Shown here: positions 1 to 8,364 of the stretch, in pieces | Position numbering within the stretch: the stretch's first letter is position 1 | How the letters are laid out: each line of letters begins with the position of its first letter | Assembly: GCF_002078175.1 (NCBI RefSeq) | Contig: NZ_MWFK01000001.1 | Span: 3,658,001 to 3,722,000 of the forward strand | Direction of reading: 5' to 3' | DNA: 64,000 nucleotides | Source of the DNA: Streptomyces sp. M41(2017) | Lineage (GTDB): Bacteria; Actinomycetota; Actinomycetes; Streptomycetales; Streptomycetaceae | The notes under the pieces: generated by a model | Told to the model about the DNA's origin: nothing | The model's input: only the letters and a program-made list of their open reading frames with translations | Databases searched by the model: none | Position numbers and translations under genes: made by a program

Positions 1-1111
1 CGGCGTAACGGCGGGCGTCGGACTGGAGCCGGTAGTAGCCGCGGTTGTCGATGCCGCGCAGCGACAGCATCGGGCCCAGCTCGCCCGCCTCCGCGGTGTG
101 GTTGTAGACCACGTCGAGGATGACCTCGATGCCGGCCGCGTGCAGCGCGCGCACCATCCGCTTGAACTCGCCGACCTGCTGGCCCGTCGTCCCGGAGGCC
201 GCGTAGCCCGCGTGCGGGGCGAAGTAGCCGATCGAGTTGTAGCCCCAGTAGTTCTTCAGGCCCCGGCGCAGCAGATGGTCCTCGTGGGCGAACTGGTGCA
301 CCGGCAGCAGCTCCACCGCCGTCACCCCGAGCCTCACCAGGTGCTCGATCGCGGCCGGATGCGCGAGTCCCGCGTAGGTGCCGCGCAGTTCCTCGGGGAT
401 CCCGGGGTGCAGACGGGTGAATCCGCGGACGTGCAGCTCGTAGATCACCGAGTCGGCCCAGGGGGTCTTCGGGCGGTGGTCGTCGGCCCAGTCGTCGTCG
501 TCCTGCACGACGACGCCCTTGGGGACGAACGGCGCCGAGTCCCGGTCGTCGCGCACGGTGTCGGCGACGTGCTGCTGCGGCCAGTCCCGGACGTGCCCGT
601 ACACCTCGGGAGGCAGTGTGAAGTCGCCGTCCACCGCGCGCGCGTACGGGTCGAGGAGCAGCTTCGCCGGGTTCCAGCGGGCGCCGGTCCACGGGTCCCA
701 GCGGCCGTGCACCCGGAAGCCGTAGCGGCGGCCGGGGAACACGCCGGGGACGAAGCCGTGCCAGATCTCGTGGGTGAGTTCGGTGAGCGGGACGCGCGTC
801 TCGGCGCCCGCCTCGTCGAAGAGACACAGGTCGACGGCCTCCGCCCCGCCCGCCCACAGCGCGAAGTTGGTGCCGGTGGTGCCGTCCGGGCCGACCCGGA
901 AGCGTGCGCCGAGCGGAGTCGGGGCACCCGGCCACACGGAGACGGCGGGCGTCTTCGGGCGCCGGGCGCCGTTCGGCGCGGGAGCGGCCGGTACCGGCTC
1001 CGTGGTCGCGGGCACGGCTGTGGACCGCCCCGCCGGTTCCGTGGCGGTCTGCGTGGGCAGTTCAGCGGCATGTCCCTGGTGGACTGCCTCCTGCTCGGGT
1101 GCGCTCGACAC
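1..1111 (-). CDS. glgX: Glycogen debranching enzyme GlgX (5' part; 3' end outside window)
   Basis: About 370 N-terminal codons of a GH13 isoamylase-type debranching enzyme, which hydrolyses alpha-1,6 branches in glycogen or limit dextrin in the cytoplasm. A Pro/Ala-rich leader of about 55 residues is followed by a CBM48-like domain (about residues 60-165, with HEIWHGFVPG and YGFRVHGRW) and the start of the (beta/alpha)8 barrel (VIYELHVRGFT, then GH13 region I DVVYNHT near residue 335). The GTG at 1111 reads VSSAPEQEAV and is the first start consistent with the family. The catalytic Asp and Glu would lie beyond base 1. It is divergent from the L,D-transpeptidase gene, with about 150 bp between them. 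The family call is firm; the exact start is less so because the leader is low complexity. Confidence 0.9.
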   Translation of the reverse strand, partial: MSSAPEQEAVHQGHAAELPTQTATEPAGRSTAVPATTEPVPAAPAPNGARRPKTPAVSVWPGAPTPLGARFRVGPDGTTGTNFALWAGGAEAVDLCLFDEAGAETRVPLTELTHEIWHGFVPGVFPGRRYGFRVHGRWDPWTGARWNPAKLLLDPYARAVDGDFTLPPEVYGHVRDWPQQHVADTVRDDRDSAPFVPKGVVVQDDDDWADDHRPKTPWADSVIYELHVRGFTRLHPGIPEELRGTYAGLAHPAAIEHLVRLGVTAVELLPVHQFAHEDHLLRRGLKNYWGYNSIGYFAPHAGYAASGTTGQQVGEFKRMVRALHAAGIEVILDVVYNHTAEAGELGPMLSLRGIDNRGYYRLQSDARRYA

Positions 1112-1262
1112 CGATCAGCCTCCCGCGGCTCGTGGAACGCAACGAAAAGGGGCGTACGGCGTCCCGGCCGCAGCTCCTTGTCGCGTCGTCCTCCCCACTG
1201 TTCTGCCCACCGCGTGGCTCGCACTCACGTTTCCCCGGCGGGGCGCCGTCGTTGGGTCCCTT

Positions 1263-2489
1263 GTGAACCACGTACCGACGCGCGCGCGGCGCGCAGGGGC
1301 CGCGCTGGCCGCCGTACTGACCTGGGCCGGTCTGCTGGCCGGAGCCGCCGGCTGCTCCTCCGACGGGATCTCGAAAGGGATCGGTGAGGCGTTCGGCAAA
1401 CCCCGCTCGCCCGAGGACGTCATCCACGTCACGCCCGACGACACCGCCAAGGGGGTCCGCCCGCGGCAGCCCCTCACGGTACGGGTGCCCGGCGGGCGCC
1501 TGGAGTCCGTGAGGGTCGTCAAGTCCCAGGACGCCCAGGAGTCCCCGGTGCCCGGGCGGATCTCCGACGACGGCCTGTCCTGGAAACCGGACGACCCGCG
1601 GCTCGCCCTCGCCGCCAAGTACACCGTCGACGCGGTGGCCCTGGACGGGCACGGACGCCGCTCGGCCCGGCACACCACCTTCACCACGGAGGTCCCCGAC
1701 GAGCGCTTCATCGGCTACGTCACCCCGGAGAACCGGTCCACCGTCGGCACCGGAATGATCGTCTCCCTGGAGTTCAACCGGGAGATCGAGAACCGGGCCG
1801 CCGTCGAGCGGGCCATCCGGGTGGAGGCGAGCCCGGCCGTCGAGATCCGCCCGCACTGGTTCGGCAAGGACCGCGTCGACTTCCGCCCCGAGACGTACTG
1901 GAAGCCCGGCACGAAGGTCACCGTCGACCTGCGCCTGCGCGACGTCGAGGCCGCACCCGGCGTCTACGGACTCCAGTCGAAGACCTTCACCTTCACCGTC
2001 GGCCGCAGCCAGGTCTCCCTCGTCGACGCCCGCGCGCACACCATGCAGGTCCGCCGCGACGGCGCCCTGCTCGCCACGGTGCCGATCACCGCGGGGGCGC
2101 CCAGGACGACCACGTACAACGGGAAGATGGTCGTCACCGAGATGCTCGAGGTGACCCGGATGAACAGCCGCACGGTCGGTTTCGGCGGCGAGTACAACAT
2201 CCCGGACGTCCCGCACGCGATGCGCCTCACCGACTCCGGGACGTTCCTGCACGGCAACTACTGGGCGCCGGACGCCTTCGGGCACACCAACGTCAGCCAC
2301 GGCTGCGTGGGCCTGCGGGACGTCAAGGGAGGCGGCTCCGACACCCCCGCGGGCTGGTTCTTCGACCGCAGCCTCGTCGGCGACGTCGTCGAGGTCGTGC
2401 ACAGCAACGACAAGCAGGTCGCGGCCGACAACGGGCTCGGCGGCTGGAACATGAACTGGAAAGAGTGGAAGGCGGGCTTCCGGCGGTGA
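1263..2489 (+). CDS. L,D-transpeptidase lipoprotein (YkuD domain, Ig-like N-terminal domains)
   Basis: A 408-residue exported cell-wall cross-linking enzyme that would form 3-3 (mDap-mDap) peptidoglycan bridges outside the membrane. A hydrophobic signal ends in a lipobox-like GAAGC (Cys31). Two Ig-like domains follow (about residues 55-240), then a YkuD domain with the HGNYW...SHGCVGLRD active-site signature, whose Cys is the acyl acceptor. I chose the GTG at 1263 because it directly precedes the basic signal-peptide n-region and gives a length matching the paralogue just downstream; longer starts read into the glgX antisense region. It is a tandem paralogue of the next gene, sharing the same domain order and a WNMNW/WNMSW C-terminus. 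Confidence 0.88.
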   Translation: MNHVPTRARRAGAALAAVLTWAGLLAGAAGCSSDGISKGIGEAFGKPRSPEDVIHVTPDDTAKGVRPRQPLTVRVPGGRLESVRVVKSQDAQESPVPGRISDDGLSWKPDDPRLALAAKYTVDAVALDGHGRRSARHTTFTTEVPDERFIGYVTPENRSTVGTGMIVSLEFNREIENRAAVERAIRVEASPAVEIRPHWFGKDRVDFRPETYWKPGTKVTVDLRLRDVEAAPGVYGLQSKTFTFTVGRSQVSLVDARAHTMQVRRDGALLATVPITAGAPRTTTYNGKMVVTEMLEVTRMNSRTVGFGGEYNIPDVPHAMRLTDSGTFLHGNYWAPDAFGHTNVSHGCVGLRDVKGGGSDTPAGWFFDRSLVGDVVEVVHSNDKQVAADNGLGGWNMNWKEWKAGFRR

Positions 2490-2672
2490 GGTGACCCCCT
2501 GTGCGGGTATGCGCACCATGGACTCCAGTGGCGCCCCGCACGGCCGAAGTTGGGACTGAACAGTGACATTCCCGGGGAGCCATCGCTCCAGGCCGTGTGA
2601 TTAATTAGCGCGATACGCGCGTGGGACGCGCTGGAGTGCGGGCCTGATCAGGCCGTGCGAGGGGAGAACGAC

Positions 2673-3923
2673 TTGAACGGGCGACCGATATCGGGGGCGT
2701 CGGTTGGCGCACGGACCCACCGGAGCAAGGGAGTCCTGGCACTGCTGCTGGGGGTCCTGCTGCTCGCGGTGACCGCGTGCGGCGGGGGAGGAGGCTCGGA
2801 CCGGGAGGCCGGTTCGGGCGACGGCAAGGGCAAGGGATCGAGCGGCACGGCCGACACGAAGGTCTCGCAGGCCGTGGTGAAGATCGCGCCCAAGGACGGC
2901 GCGGGCGACGTGGAGACGAGCGGTGCGCTCAAGGTCACCGCCGCCAAGGGCAAGCTGACCGAGGTCCGCGTCGAGGACACCAAGGGAAACGCTGTCAAGG
3001 GAAGCATCACCGACGGGGGCGCCACCTGGACGCCGGCGTCGCACCTGGCCGCGGCCACCAAATACACGGTCCACGCGGTGGCCAAGGACTCCTCAGGCCG
3101 TGAGGCCGCCGAGGAGTCGGCGTTCACCACGCTGACCCCGAAGAACACGTTCGTCGGCATCTACACGCCGGAGGACGGCTCGAAGGTCGGCGTCGGGATG
3201 CCCTTCTCGGTCCGCTTCACCCGGGGCATCACGCACCCGGGCGACGTCGAGAAGGCCATCAGGATCAAGACGGAGCCCGCGGTCGACGTCGAGGGCCACT
3301 GGTTCGGCAACGACCGGCTCGACTTCCGTCCCGAGGAGTACTGGGCGGCCGGCACGAAGGTCACCGTCACCTTCGACCTCGATGGCGTCGAGGGCCGCCC
3401 CGGCGTCTACGGCAAGCAGGCCAAGACCGTGAAGTTCACGATCGGCCGCAGCCAGGTCAGCACCGTCGACGTCAAGACCCACAAGATGACCGTCAAGCGC
3501 GACGGCAAGGTCCTCAGGACCATCCCCGTCACCACGGGCAAGCCGGGCTACGACACCTGGAACGGCAAGATGGTCATCAGCGAGCGCCTCAAGGTGACGC
3601 GCATGAACGGCGAGACGGTCGGCTACGGCGGCGAGTACGACATCAAGGACGTGCCGCACGCCCAGCGCCTGACCAACTCGGGCACGTTCATCCACGGCAA
3701 CTACTGGGGCGGCGACGCCTTCGGCAACTACAACGCCAGCCACGGCTGCATAGGCCTGCGCGACGTGCGCGGCGGCTACGACGGCAAGGTGGCGGCGGCC
3801 TGGTTCTTCGACAACTCGATCACCGGTGACGTGGTCGTGGTCAAGAACTCGCACGACAAGACGGTCGCCCCGGACAACGGCTACAACGGCTGGAACATGT
3901 CCTGGTCGGACTGGACCAAGTAA
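2673..3923 (+). CDS. L,D-transpeptidase lipoprotein, paralogue
   Basis: A 416-residue exported L,D-transpeptidase. TTG at 2673 is the preferred start: GAGGGGAG lies about 7 nt upstream, and it opens MNGRPISGAS followed by a signal peptide with lipobox VTAC (Cys36). An in-frame GTG at 2655 is possible but sits upstream of that ribosome-binding site. A Gly/Ser/Lys-rich linker is followed by two Ig-like domains and a YkuD domain with HGNYWGGDAFGNYNASHGC, carrying the catalytic His and Cys. It shares domain order with the upstream copy, suggesting a local duplication. A perfect 16-bp hairpin follows the stop. Peptidoglycan 3-3 cross-linking is inferred from the family. Confidence 0.9.
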   Translation: MNGRPISGASVGARTHRSKGVLALLLGVLLLAVTACGGGGGSDREAGSGDGKGKGSSGTADTKVSQAVVKIAPKDGAGDVETSGALKVTAAKGKLTEVRVEDTKGNAVKGSITDGGATWTPASHLAAATKYTVHAVAKDSSGREAAEESAFTTLTPKNTFVGIYTPEDGSKVGVGMPFSVRFTRGITHPGDVEKAIRIKTEPAVDVEGHWFGNDRLDFRPEEYWAAGTKVTVTFDLDGVEGRPGVYGKQAKTVKFTIGRSQVSTVDVKTHKMTVKRDGKVLRTIPVTTGKPGYDTWNGKMVISERLKVTRMNGETVGYGGEYDIKDVPHAQRLTNSGTFIHGNYWGGDAFGNYNASHGCIGLRDVRGGYDGKVAAAWFFDNSITGDVVVVKNSHDKTVAPDNGYNGWNMSWSDWTK

Positions 3924-3934
3924 CCGGTCTTCGG

Positions 3935-3971
3935 CGGGCCGGGTGTGCTGTGACCCAGCACACCCGGCCCG
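3935..3971 (+). terminator. Strong hairpin terminator after the L,D-transpeptidase
   Basis: A perfect 16-bp stem (3935-3950 with 3956-3971) closes a 5-nt loop 11 bp after the stop at 3923. There is no T-tract, as is usual for Streptomyces terminators. It separates this gene from the enoyl-CoA hydratase gene at 4001. Confidence 0.85.
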
Positions 3972-4000
3972 TCGGCGTTAACCGCCACTAACCTGCTTGC

Positions 4001-4768
4001 ATGACTGTGCATCTCGAAGTGGCCGAAGGCGTGGGCACCATCCGCCTGGACCGCCCGCCCATGAACGCCCTGGACGTCGCGACGCAGGACCGTCTCAAGG
4101 AGCTCGCCGAGGAGGCCGCGACCCGCACGGACGTCCGTGCCGTCGTGCTCTACGGCGGGGAGAAGGTGTTCGCGGCCGGCGCGGACATCAAGGAGATGCA
4201 GGCCATGGACCACGCGGCGATGGTCGTACGGTCCCGGGCCCTGCAGGACTCCTTCACCGCCGTCGCCCGCATCCCCAAGCCGGTCGTCGCCGCCGTCACC
4301 GGCTACGCGCTGGGCGGCGGCTGCGAGCTCGCCCTCTGCGCCGACTACCGCATCGCCGGGGAGAACGCGAAGCTGGGCCAGCCGGAGATCCTGCTCGGCG
4401 TCATTCCCGGCGCCGGCGGCACCCAGCGTTTGTCCCGGCTGATCGGACCCTCCCGGGCCAAGGACCTCATCTTCACCGGGCGCATGGTCAAGGCCGACGA
4501 GGCGCTCACCCTCGGCCTCGTCGACCGGGTCGTCCCCGCGGCCGAGGTGTACACGGCCGCCCACACGTGGGCCGCCCGGCTCGCGCAGGGCCCGGCGATC
4601 GCCCTGCGCGCCGCGAAGGAGTCCGTCGACGCGGGTCTGGAGACGGACCTGGAGACCGGACTCGCCATCGAACGGAACTGGTTCGCGGGCCTGTTCGCGA
4701 CGGAGGACCGGGAGCGCGGGATGCGCAGCTTCGTCGAGGAGGGTCCGGGCAAGGCGAAGTTCCTCTGA
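4001..4768 (+). CDS. Enoyl-CoA hydratase/isomerase family protein
   Basis: A 255-residue crotonase-fold enzyme, probably hydrating trans-2-enoyl-CoA in beta-oxidation or a related acyl-CoA pathway in the cytoplasm. The oxyanion-hole segment AAGADIKEM (about residues 58-66) and the catalytic pair are intact: Glu109 in GGGCE and Glu129 in GQPEI, followed by the typical GAGGTQRL. Length is normal for the family. The ATG at 4001 lies shortly after a TAACCT that could be a -10 element, so the message may be nearly leaderless. It is monocistronic between a terminator and a long regulatory gap. The true substrate cannot be read from sequence. Confidence 0.93.
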   Translation: MTVHLEVAEGVGTIRLDRPPMNALDVATQDRLKELAEEAATRTDVRAVVLYGGEKVFAAGADIKEMQAMDHAAMVVRSRALQDSFTAVARIPKPVVAAVTGYALGGGCELALCADYRIAGENAKLGQPEILLGVIPGAGGTQRLSRLIGPSRAKDLIFTGRMVKADEALTLGLVDRVVPAAEVYTAAHTWAARLAQGPAIALRAAKESVDAGLETDLETGLAIERNWFAGLFATEDRERGMRSFVEEGPGKAKFL

Positions 4769-4864
4769 CCGGAGGGCGAACGTCACCCCGGAAATTCCGC
4801 TGATCCACTTGCAGTTGACGCGGTGTCTTACCCGGCGTCCCCCGATGGAGCGTTTTATGCCAGT

Positions 4865-4881
4865 CTTAAGGCAACCTTAAG
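4865..4881. promoter_or_regulatory. Perfect 7-3-7 dyad CTTAAGG-CAA-CCTTAAG
   Basis: A 17-bp perfect palindrome in the gap between the enoyl-CoA hydratase and HATPase genes. The TTAAGG...CCTTAA core loosely resembles actinobacterial iron-box palindromes (DmdR/IdeR) but is not a consensus match. It is a candidate operator for an unknown regulator. Confidence 0.45.
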
Positions 4882-4991
4882 CGCACCTTGTCGGCGGTCG
4901 CCGGGTATTGCCTCCAACTGCCCTCCGCGCGCAGGTCGGACGGGGTGTCCCACCCTCCGAAATGCCGTGGGCATATGCCGATCAGCGGTGT

Positions 4992-5008
4992 CGGAATGTC
5001 CCATTCCG
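4992..5008. promoter_or_regulatory. Perfect 7-3-7 dyad CGGAATG-TCC-CATTCCG upstream of the HATPase gene
   Basis: A perfect inverted repeat ending 58 bp before the ATG at 5067. Its position just upstream of a short regulatory gene suggests an operator or autoregulatory site. No known regulator is recognised. Confidence 0.45.
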
Positions 5009-5066
5009 GGGGGCGTATTCCTCCGGAACGGCCCCCAAGCGAGGTCCGGGCGGCCATGATGGGGGC

Positions 5067-5570
5067 ATGGCGGGGCTGGAGGGTATCGAACAGCCGCGGC
5101 GGCACGGGAGTGCGACCGCGGCACGCTGGACACCTGCGGTCGAGGACGAACGGGCGCTCAGGGCACTGGAGTTGTTCGGCAATCCCACCGAGACCGAGGT
5201 GCAGTTGCCGTCCCGTCCGGAGTCCGCGGCGTCCGCGCGGCGGCTCACCCAGGTCGTGGTGCTGCGTCACTGGGGCCTCTCGCCGAAGATGACCGAGGAC
5301 GCGGTCTTACTCGTCTCCGAACTCGTGGGCAACGCCGTGCGGCACACCGGCGCCCGCCATTTCGGACTCCGGATGCGCCGCCGCCGCGGCTGGATCCGCG
5401 TCGAGGTGCGTGATCCCTCCCGCGGCCTTCCCTGCCTGCTGCCGGTCCAGGAGCTGGACCTGAGCGGGCGCGGTCTCTTCCTCGTCGACAAGCTCTCCGA
5501 CCGCTGGGGCGTCGATCTCCTGCCCCGCGGCAAGACCACCTGGTTCGAGATGCGCGTCGCCGACCGCTAG
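5067..5570 (+). CDS. HATPase-domain regulatory protein (RsbW/SpoIIAB-like)
   Basis: A 167-residue protein with a single GHKL ATPase domain of the anti-sigma-factor serine-kinase type abundant in Streptomyces. The N box is SELVGNAVRH, a substitute G1 element is VRDPSRGLP, and a G2-like segment is LSGRGLFLVDKL; the C-terminal strand is KTTWFEMRV. About 45 N-terminal residues (MAGLEGIEQP onward) are not part of the domain. ATG 5067 was chosen because it begins the conserved region; an in-frame upstream extension (from 4908) would run through the dyad-containing intergenic DNA. Such proteins usually phosphorylate an anti-anti-sigma factor or bind a sigma factor, but no partner gene is adjacent. 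Confidence 0.82.
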   Translation: MAGLEGIEQPRRHGSATAARWTPAVEDERALRALELFGNPTETEVQLPSRPESAASARRLTQVVVLRHWGLSPKMTEDAVLLVSELVGNAVRHTGARHFGLRMRRRRGWIRVEVRDPSRGLPCLLPVQELDLSGRGLFLVDKLSDRWGVDLLPRGKTTWFEMRVADR

Positions 5571-5591
5571 CCCGGCCCTCGTACGCGGAAA

Positions 5592-5614
5592 CCCCGGCCG
5601 CTGGGCAGCCGGGG
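5592..5614 (+). terminator. Hairpin terminator after the HATPase gene
   Basis: CCCCGGC (5592-5598) pairs with GCCGGGG (5608-5614) 21 bp after the stop at 5570. It is GC-rich with no T-tract, as is typical here. Confidence 0.6.
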
Positions 5615-5827
5615 CTTCGGGGCTCCGCGGAACGAATGGGGTGTGATCCGCGGTGCCGGCGACAACCATGGCCCGGGTCAATGGGTGGAGGTCGCATCGC
5701 TGACTATCGCAGACCGACCGGATTGATCCAAAACCAGAGGATGTCGGCCCCGCCACCCTCCACTCGATCCCCCTCCGGTCCGCCCCACAACCTTCTTTCG
5801 CCCCCTCCGCCCCTACCCGACCCGTAC

Positions 5828-5920
5828 CTGGGGCTCCGCCCCAGACCCCGCTCCTCAAACGCCGGAGGGGCTGAATATGCCGAGCGCCGGAGGGGCTAAA
5901 TATCCCGAGCGCTTGAGGGG
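5828..5920. repeat. Palindrome plus three tandem 25-bp units (Streptomyces-type intergenic repeat)
   Basis: A CTGGGGC-TCC-GCCCCAG palindrome (5828-5844) precedes three units starting at 5860, 5885 and 5910, exactly 25 bp apart. Each unit begins CGCCGGAGGGGC or CGCTTGAGGGGC; the first two continue with TGAATAT or TAAATAT. I recall this sequence type as an interspersed Streptomyces intergenic repeat, but I could not search. No ORF with coding character covers it. Confidence 0.8.
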
Positions 5921-5968
5921 CCGCATTCTCCTCAGCCACGTACTGCCCGCACCCGGCGTCCGACGGGA

Positions 5969-6080
5969 GGGGCCGTGCCGGTACATCAGATGCCCGTCGC
6001 TTACGCCCGGATCGAGCAGCTCCCGCCTCTCGACCCACGTCTGATCCAACGGCGACGGGCGGATGTACCGGCACGGCCCC
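5969..6080. repeat. Long inverted repeat with 19-bp perfect arms and a nested 9-bp stem
   Basis: Arms at 5969-5987 and 6062-6080 are perfect reverse complements. Just inside them 5992-6000 pairs with 6052-6060, giving about 28 paired bases around a 51-nt centre that can itself fold (GGATC/GATCC). It lies upstream of the NodB-like lipoprotein gene and is best read as non-coding, which argues against the longer start at 5975. The rest of 5615-6211 holds only the neighbouring repeats and a low-complexity leader. Confidence 0.75.
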
Positions 6081-6211
6081 GACCCACCCACCGGACGGCA
6101 CCCGGAAACGCGAGCGCACCCGCACCCGCACCACCCGCAACGCCCGGCGCGCAGCCGCCCGCAGACGGACCAATCGTCGGTTTCCGGGGTGATCCACCCT
6201 TAAATGGTCCG

Positions 6212-7048
6212 GTGACCACGCCCGCCGAAGACCCCGCACCCGCTCCACCCCGGCGCGCGGCCCTGCTCACGGGACTAGCGCTCACCGCAGGAACGCTCAC
6301 CGCAGGAACCCTCACCGCAGGCTGCGCCGCCCCGGCGACCCCCGACGCCGCACGGGGCCGGCCCCACACGACGCCCCCCACACCCCCCGCCGCGCCGAGC
6401 GCGCCCGTCGTACCCCCCGCCCCCGCCCCCCGCCGGTTCCCCGCCCAGCCCTCCGAGATCACCCACGGCCCCCGCACGAACCCCCCGAAAGTCGCCCTCA
6501 CCTTCCACGGCCAGGGCGACCCCGCCGTCGCCACGTCGGTGCTCGGCGAGGCCGAGAAGGCCGGCGTCCGCGTCACCGTCCTCGCCGTGGGCACCTGGCT
6601 CGACGAGCACCCCGGCATGGCCCGCCGCATCCTCGACGGCGGTCACGACCTCGGCAACCACACACTCCACCACCTCGACATCAACGCGATGTCGCAGACG
6701 GAGGCGGCCGCCGAGATCCGTGGCTGCGCGGACCGGCTGAAGCGGCTGACCGGCTCGATCGGCACCTGGTTCCGGCCCTCCCGCAGCCCGCGGGCCTCCG
6801 CCCTGGTCCAGCGCCTCGCGCAGGACGCCGGCTACCCGCACACCCTCTCCTACGACGTCGACTCCCTCGACTTCACGTCGCCGGGGGCCGCCGCGGTCAC
6901 CCGGAACGTCCTGGCGACGGTCCGCCCCGGCTCCGTGGTGAGCCTGCACTTCGGCTACGCCGACACGGTCGCCGCCCTCCCCGACCTCCTGCACGAGCTC
7001 GACCGGCGCGGCCTGCGCCCGGTCACCACAACGGAGTTGCTGAGCTGA
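6212..7048 (+). CDS. Polysaccharide-deacetylase-like (NodB fold) lipoprotein
   Basis: A 278-residue exported protein. GTG 6212 opens VTTPAEDPAP, a twin Arg (PRRAALLTG) and a hydrophobic stretch ending in the lipobox TAGC, so it is probably a lipoprotein, perhaps Tat-exported. A Pro-rich linker leads to a NodB-like domain (about residues 85-275). Motif 2 (NHTLHH), an RPS in place of RPP/RPY, a YDVD segment and the SLHFG motif are visible. Motif 1, normally TFDDG, reads TFHGQGD, so the usual catalytic-base and metal-binding Asp pair is altered; activity is uncertain. Three near-identical TLTAG repeats occur in the signal peptide. Its stop overlaps the ATG of the next gene by one base, implying co-translation. 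Confidence 0.8.
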   Translation: MTTPAEDPAPAPPRRAALLTGLALTAGTLTAGTLTAGCAAPATPDAARGRPHTTPPTPPAAPSAPVVPPAPAPRRFPAQPSEITHGPRTNPPKVALTFHGQGDPAVATSVLGEAEKAGVRVTVLAVGTWLDEHPGMARRILDGGHDLGNHTLHHLDINAMSQTEAAAEIRGCADRLKRLTGSIGTWFRPSRSPRASALVQRLAQDAGYPHTLSYDVDSLDFTSPGAAAVTRNVLATVRPGSVVSLHFGYADTVAALPDLLHELDRRGLRPVTTTELLS

Positions 7049-8283
7049 TGCTGACGACGCCCCCCTCCCTCCCGCGCTCCCCCCTGCGCGCCCCCGTGCA
7101 CTCCTCCCTGCGGGGCGTGCTGGCCGCCGGTGCCGCCCTCGCCGCGCTGGCCGCCCTCGCGGGCTGCGGCGCCTCCGGCGGGAAGCACGCCGACGAGGCC
7201 CTCGGCACGAAGGCCGCCGTCCAGCCCGCCCCGGTGAAGAAGAAGACGCCCGAGGGCCTGCCCGGCATGCCCCCGCTGCTGGACCCGACGGACGTCTACG
7301 CGGCGGACCGCCCGGGCCGGCTCTCCCCGGTGGTCAAGGACTTCCCGTCCCGGGTGTACGTGCCGAACACCGAGTCCAACACGGTCACGGTCATCGACCC
7401 CAAGACGTACGAGGTCATCGAGACGATCAAGGTCGGGGTCCAGCCCCAACACGTCGTCCCCTCCTGGGACATGAAGACCCTGTGGGTCAACAACGACAAG
7501 GGCAACAGCCTCACGCCCATCGACCCGAAGACGGGGAAGGCCGGCAAGCCGGTCGACGTGCACGACCCGTACAACCTGTACTTCACGCCCAACGGCAAGT
7601 ACGCCATCGTGATGGCCTCGCTCGACCGCGAGCTGGTGTTCCGCGACGCGCACACGATGAAGCGCGTCAAGACGGAGCCGGTCAGCTGCTACGGCGTCAA
7701 CCACGCCGACTTCTCCCCGGACGGCAGGTACTTCATCGTGTCCTGCGAGTTCAGCGGCGAACTGCTGAAGGTCGACACCGAGAAGATGAAGGTGGTCGCC
7801 CAGCAGAAGCTGCCGTTCCAGGGGGCGATGCCGCAGGACGTGAAGATCTCCCCCGACGGCAAGAAGTTCTACATCGCCGACATGATGGCCGACGGGGTCT
7901 GGGTCCTGGACGGCGACAAGTTCACCGAGCCGACGCTGCTGCACACCGGCAAGGGTGCCCACGGTCTCTACGTCAGCCGCGACTCCCGCGAGATGTACAT
8001 CTCCAACCGCGGTGAGGGCACCATCTCGATCTTCGACTTCACCCAGAACCGGCTCACCAAGAAGTGGCGCCTGCCGGACGGCGGCAGCCCGGACATGGGC
8101 GGCGTCTCGGCGGACGGCAAGGTCCTGTGGCTCTCCGGCCGCTACAACGCCGAGGTGTACGCGATCGACACCCGCACCGGTGTGCAGCTCGCCCGCATCC
8201 CCGTCGGCAGCGGCCCGCACGGACTCGCCGTGTACCCCCAGCCCGGCCGCTACTCGCTCGGCCACACCGGCATCTTCCGCTAG
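7048..8283 (+). CDS. YVTN/YncE-type beta-propeller lipoprotein
   Basis: A 411-residue exported protein. The signal peptide ends at ALAGC (lipobox); a charged linker follows, then a seven-bladed-type propeller with the recurring YVPNTESNTVTVIDPKTY, MKTLWVNNDKGNSLTPIDP and MYISNRGEGTISIFD blade strands. It lacks obvious catalytic residues and probably binds a ligand or partner on the outer face of the membrane. It overlaps the NodB-like gene by one base, so the two proteins probably act together, perhaps on a cell-surface glycan; that is inference. The C-terminus (HGLAVYPQPGRYSLGHTGIFR) closes the propeller. Confidence 0.87.
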   Translation: MLTTPPSLPRSPLRAPVHSSLRGVLAAGAALAALAALAGCGASGGKHADEALGTKAAVQPAPVKKKTPEGLPGMPPLLDPTDVYAADRPGRLSPVVKDFPSRVYVPNTESNTVTVIDPKTYEVIETIKVGVQPQHVVPSWDMKTLWVNNDKGNSLTPIDPKTGKAGKPVDVHDPYNLYFTPNGKYAIVMASLDRELVFRDAHTMKRVKTEPVSCYGVNHADFSPDGRYFIVSCEFSGELLKVDTEKMKVVAQQKLPFQGAMPQDVKISPDGKKFYIADMMADGVWVLDGDKFTEPTLLHTGKGAHGLYVSRDSREMYISNRGEGTISIFDFTQNRLTKKWRLPDGGSPDMGGVSADGKVLWLSGRYNAEVYAIDTRTGVQLARIPVGSGPHGLAVYPQPGRYSLGHTGIFR

Positions 8284-8364
8284 AACGGCACCTGTTGATC
8301 CGCTTGAGCTGACACGCCGTCGTACGGGTGACGGTCCACGGCCCGCCCCCGCGGAACGGAGATC

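Noticed and set aside
5828..6080. Insertion sequence
   Set aside because: No transposase and no clear target-site duplication; only repeats and one inverted repeat are visible.
5975..6211. Longer start (GTG 5975) for the NodB-like lipoprotein
   Set aside because: It would translate a 28-bp-stem inverted repeat and place about 79 residues before the signal peptide.
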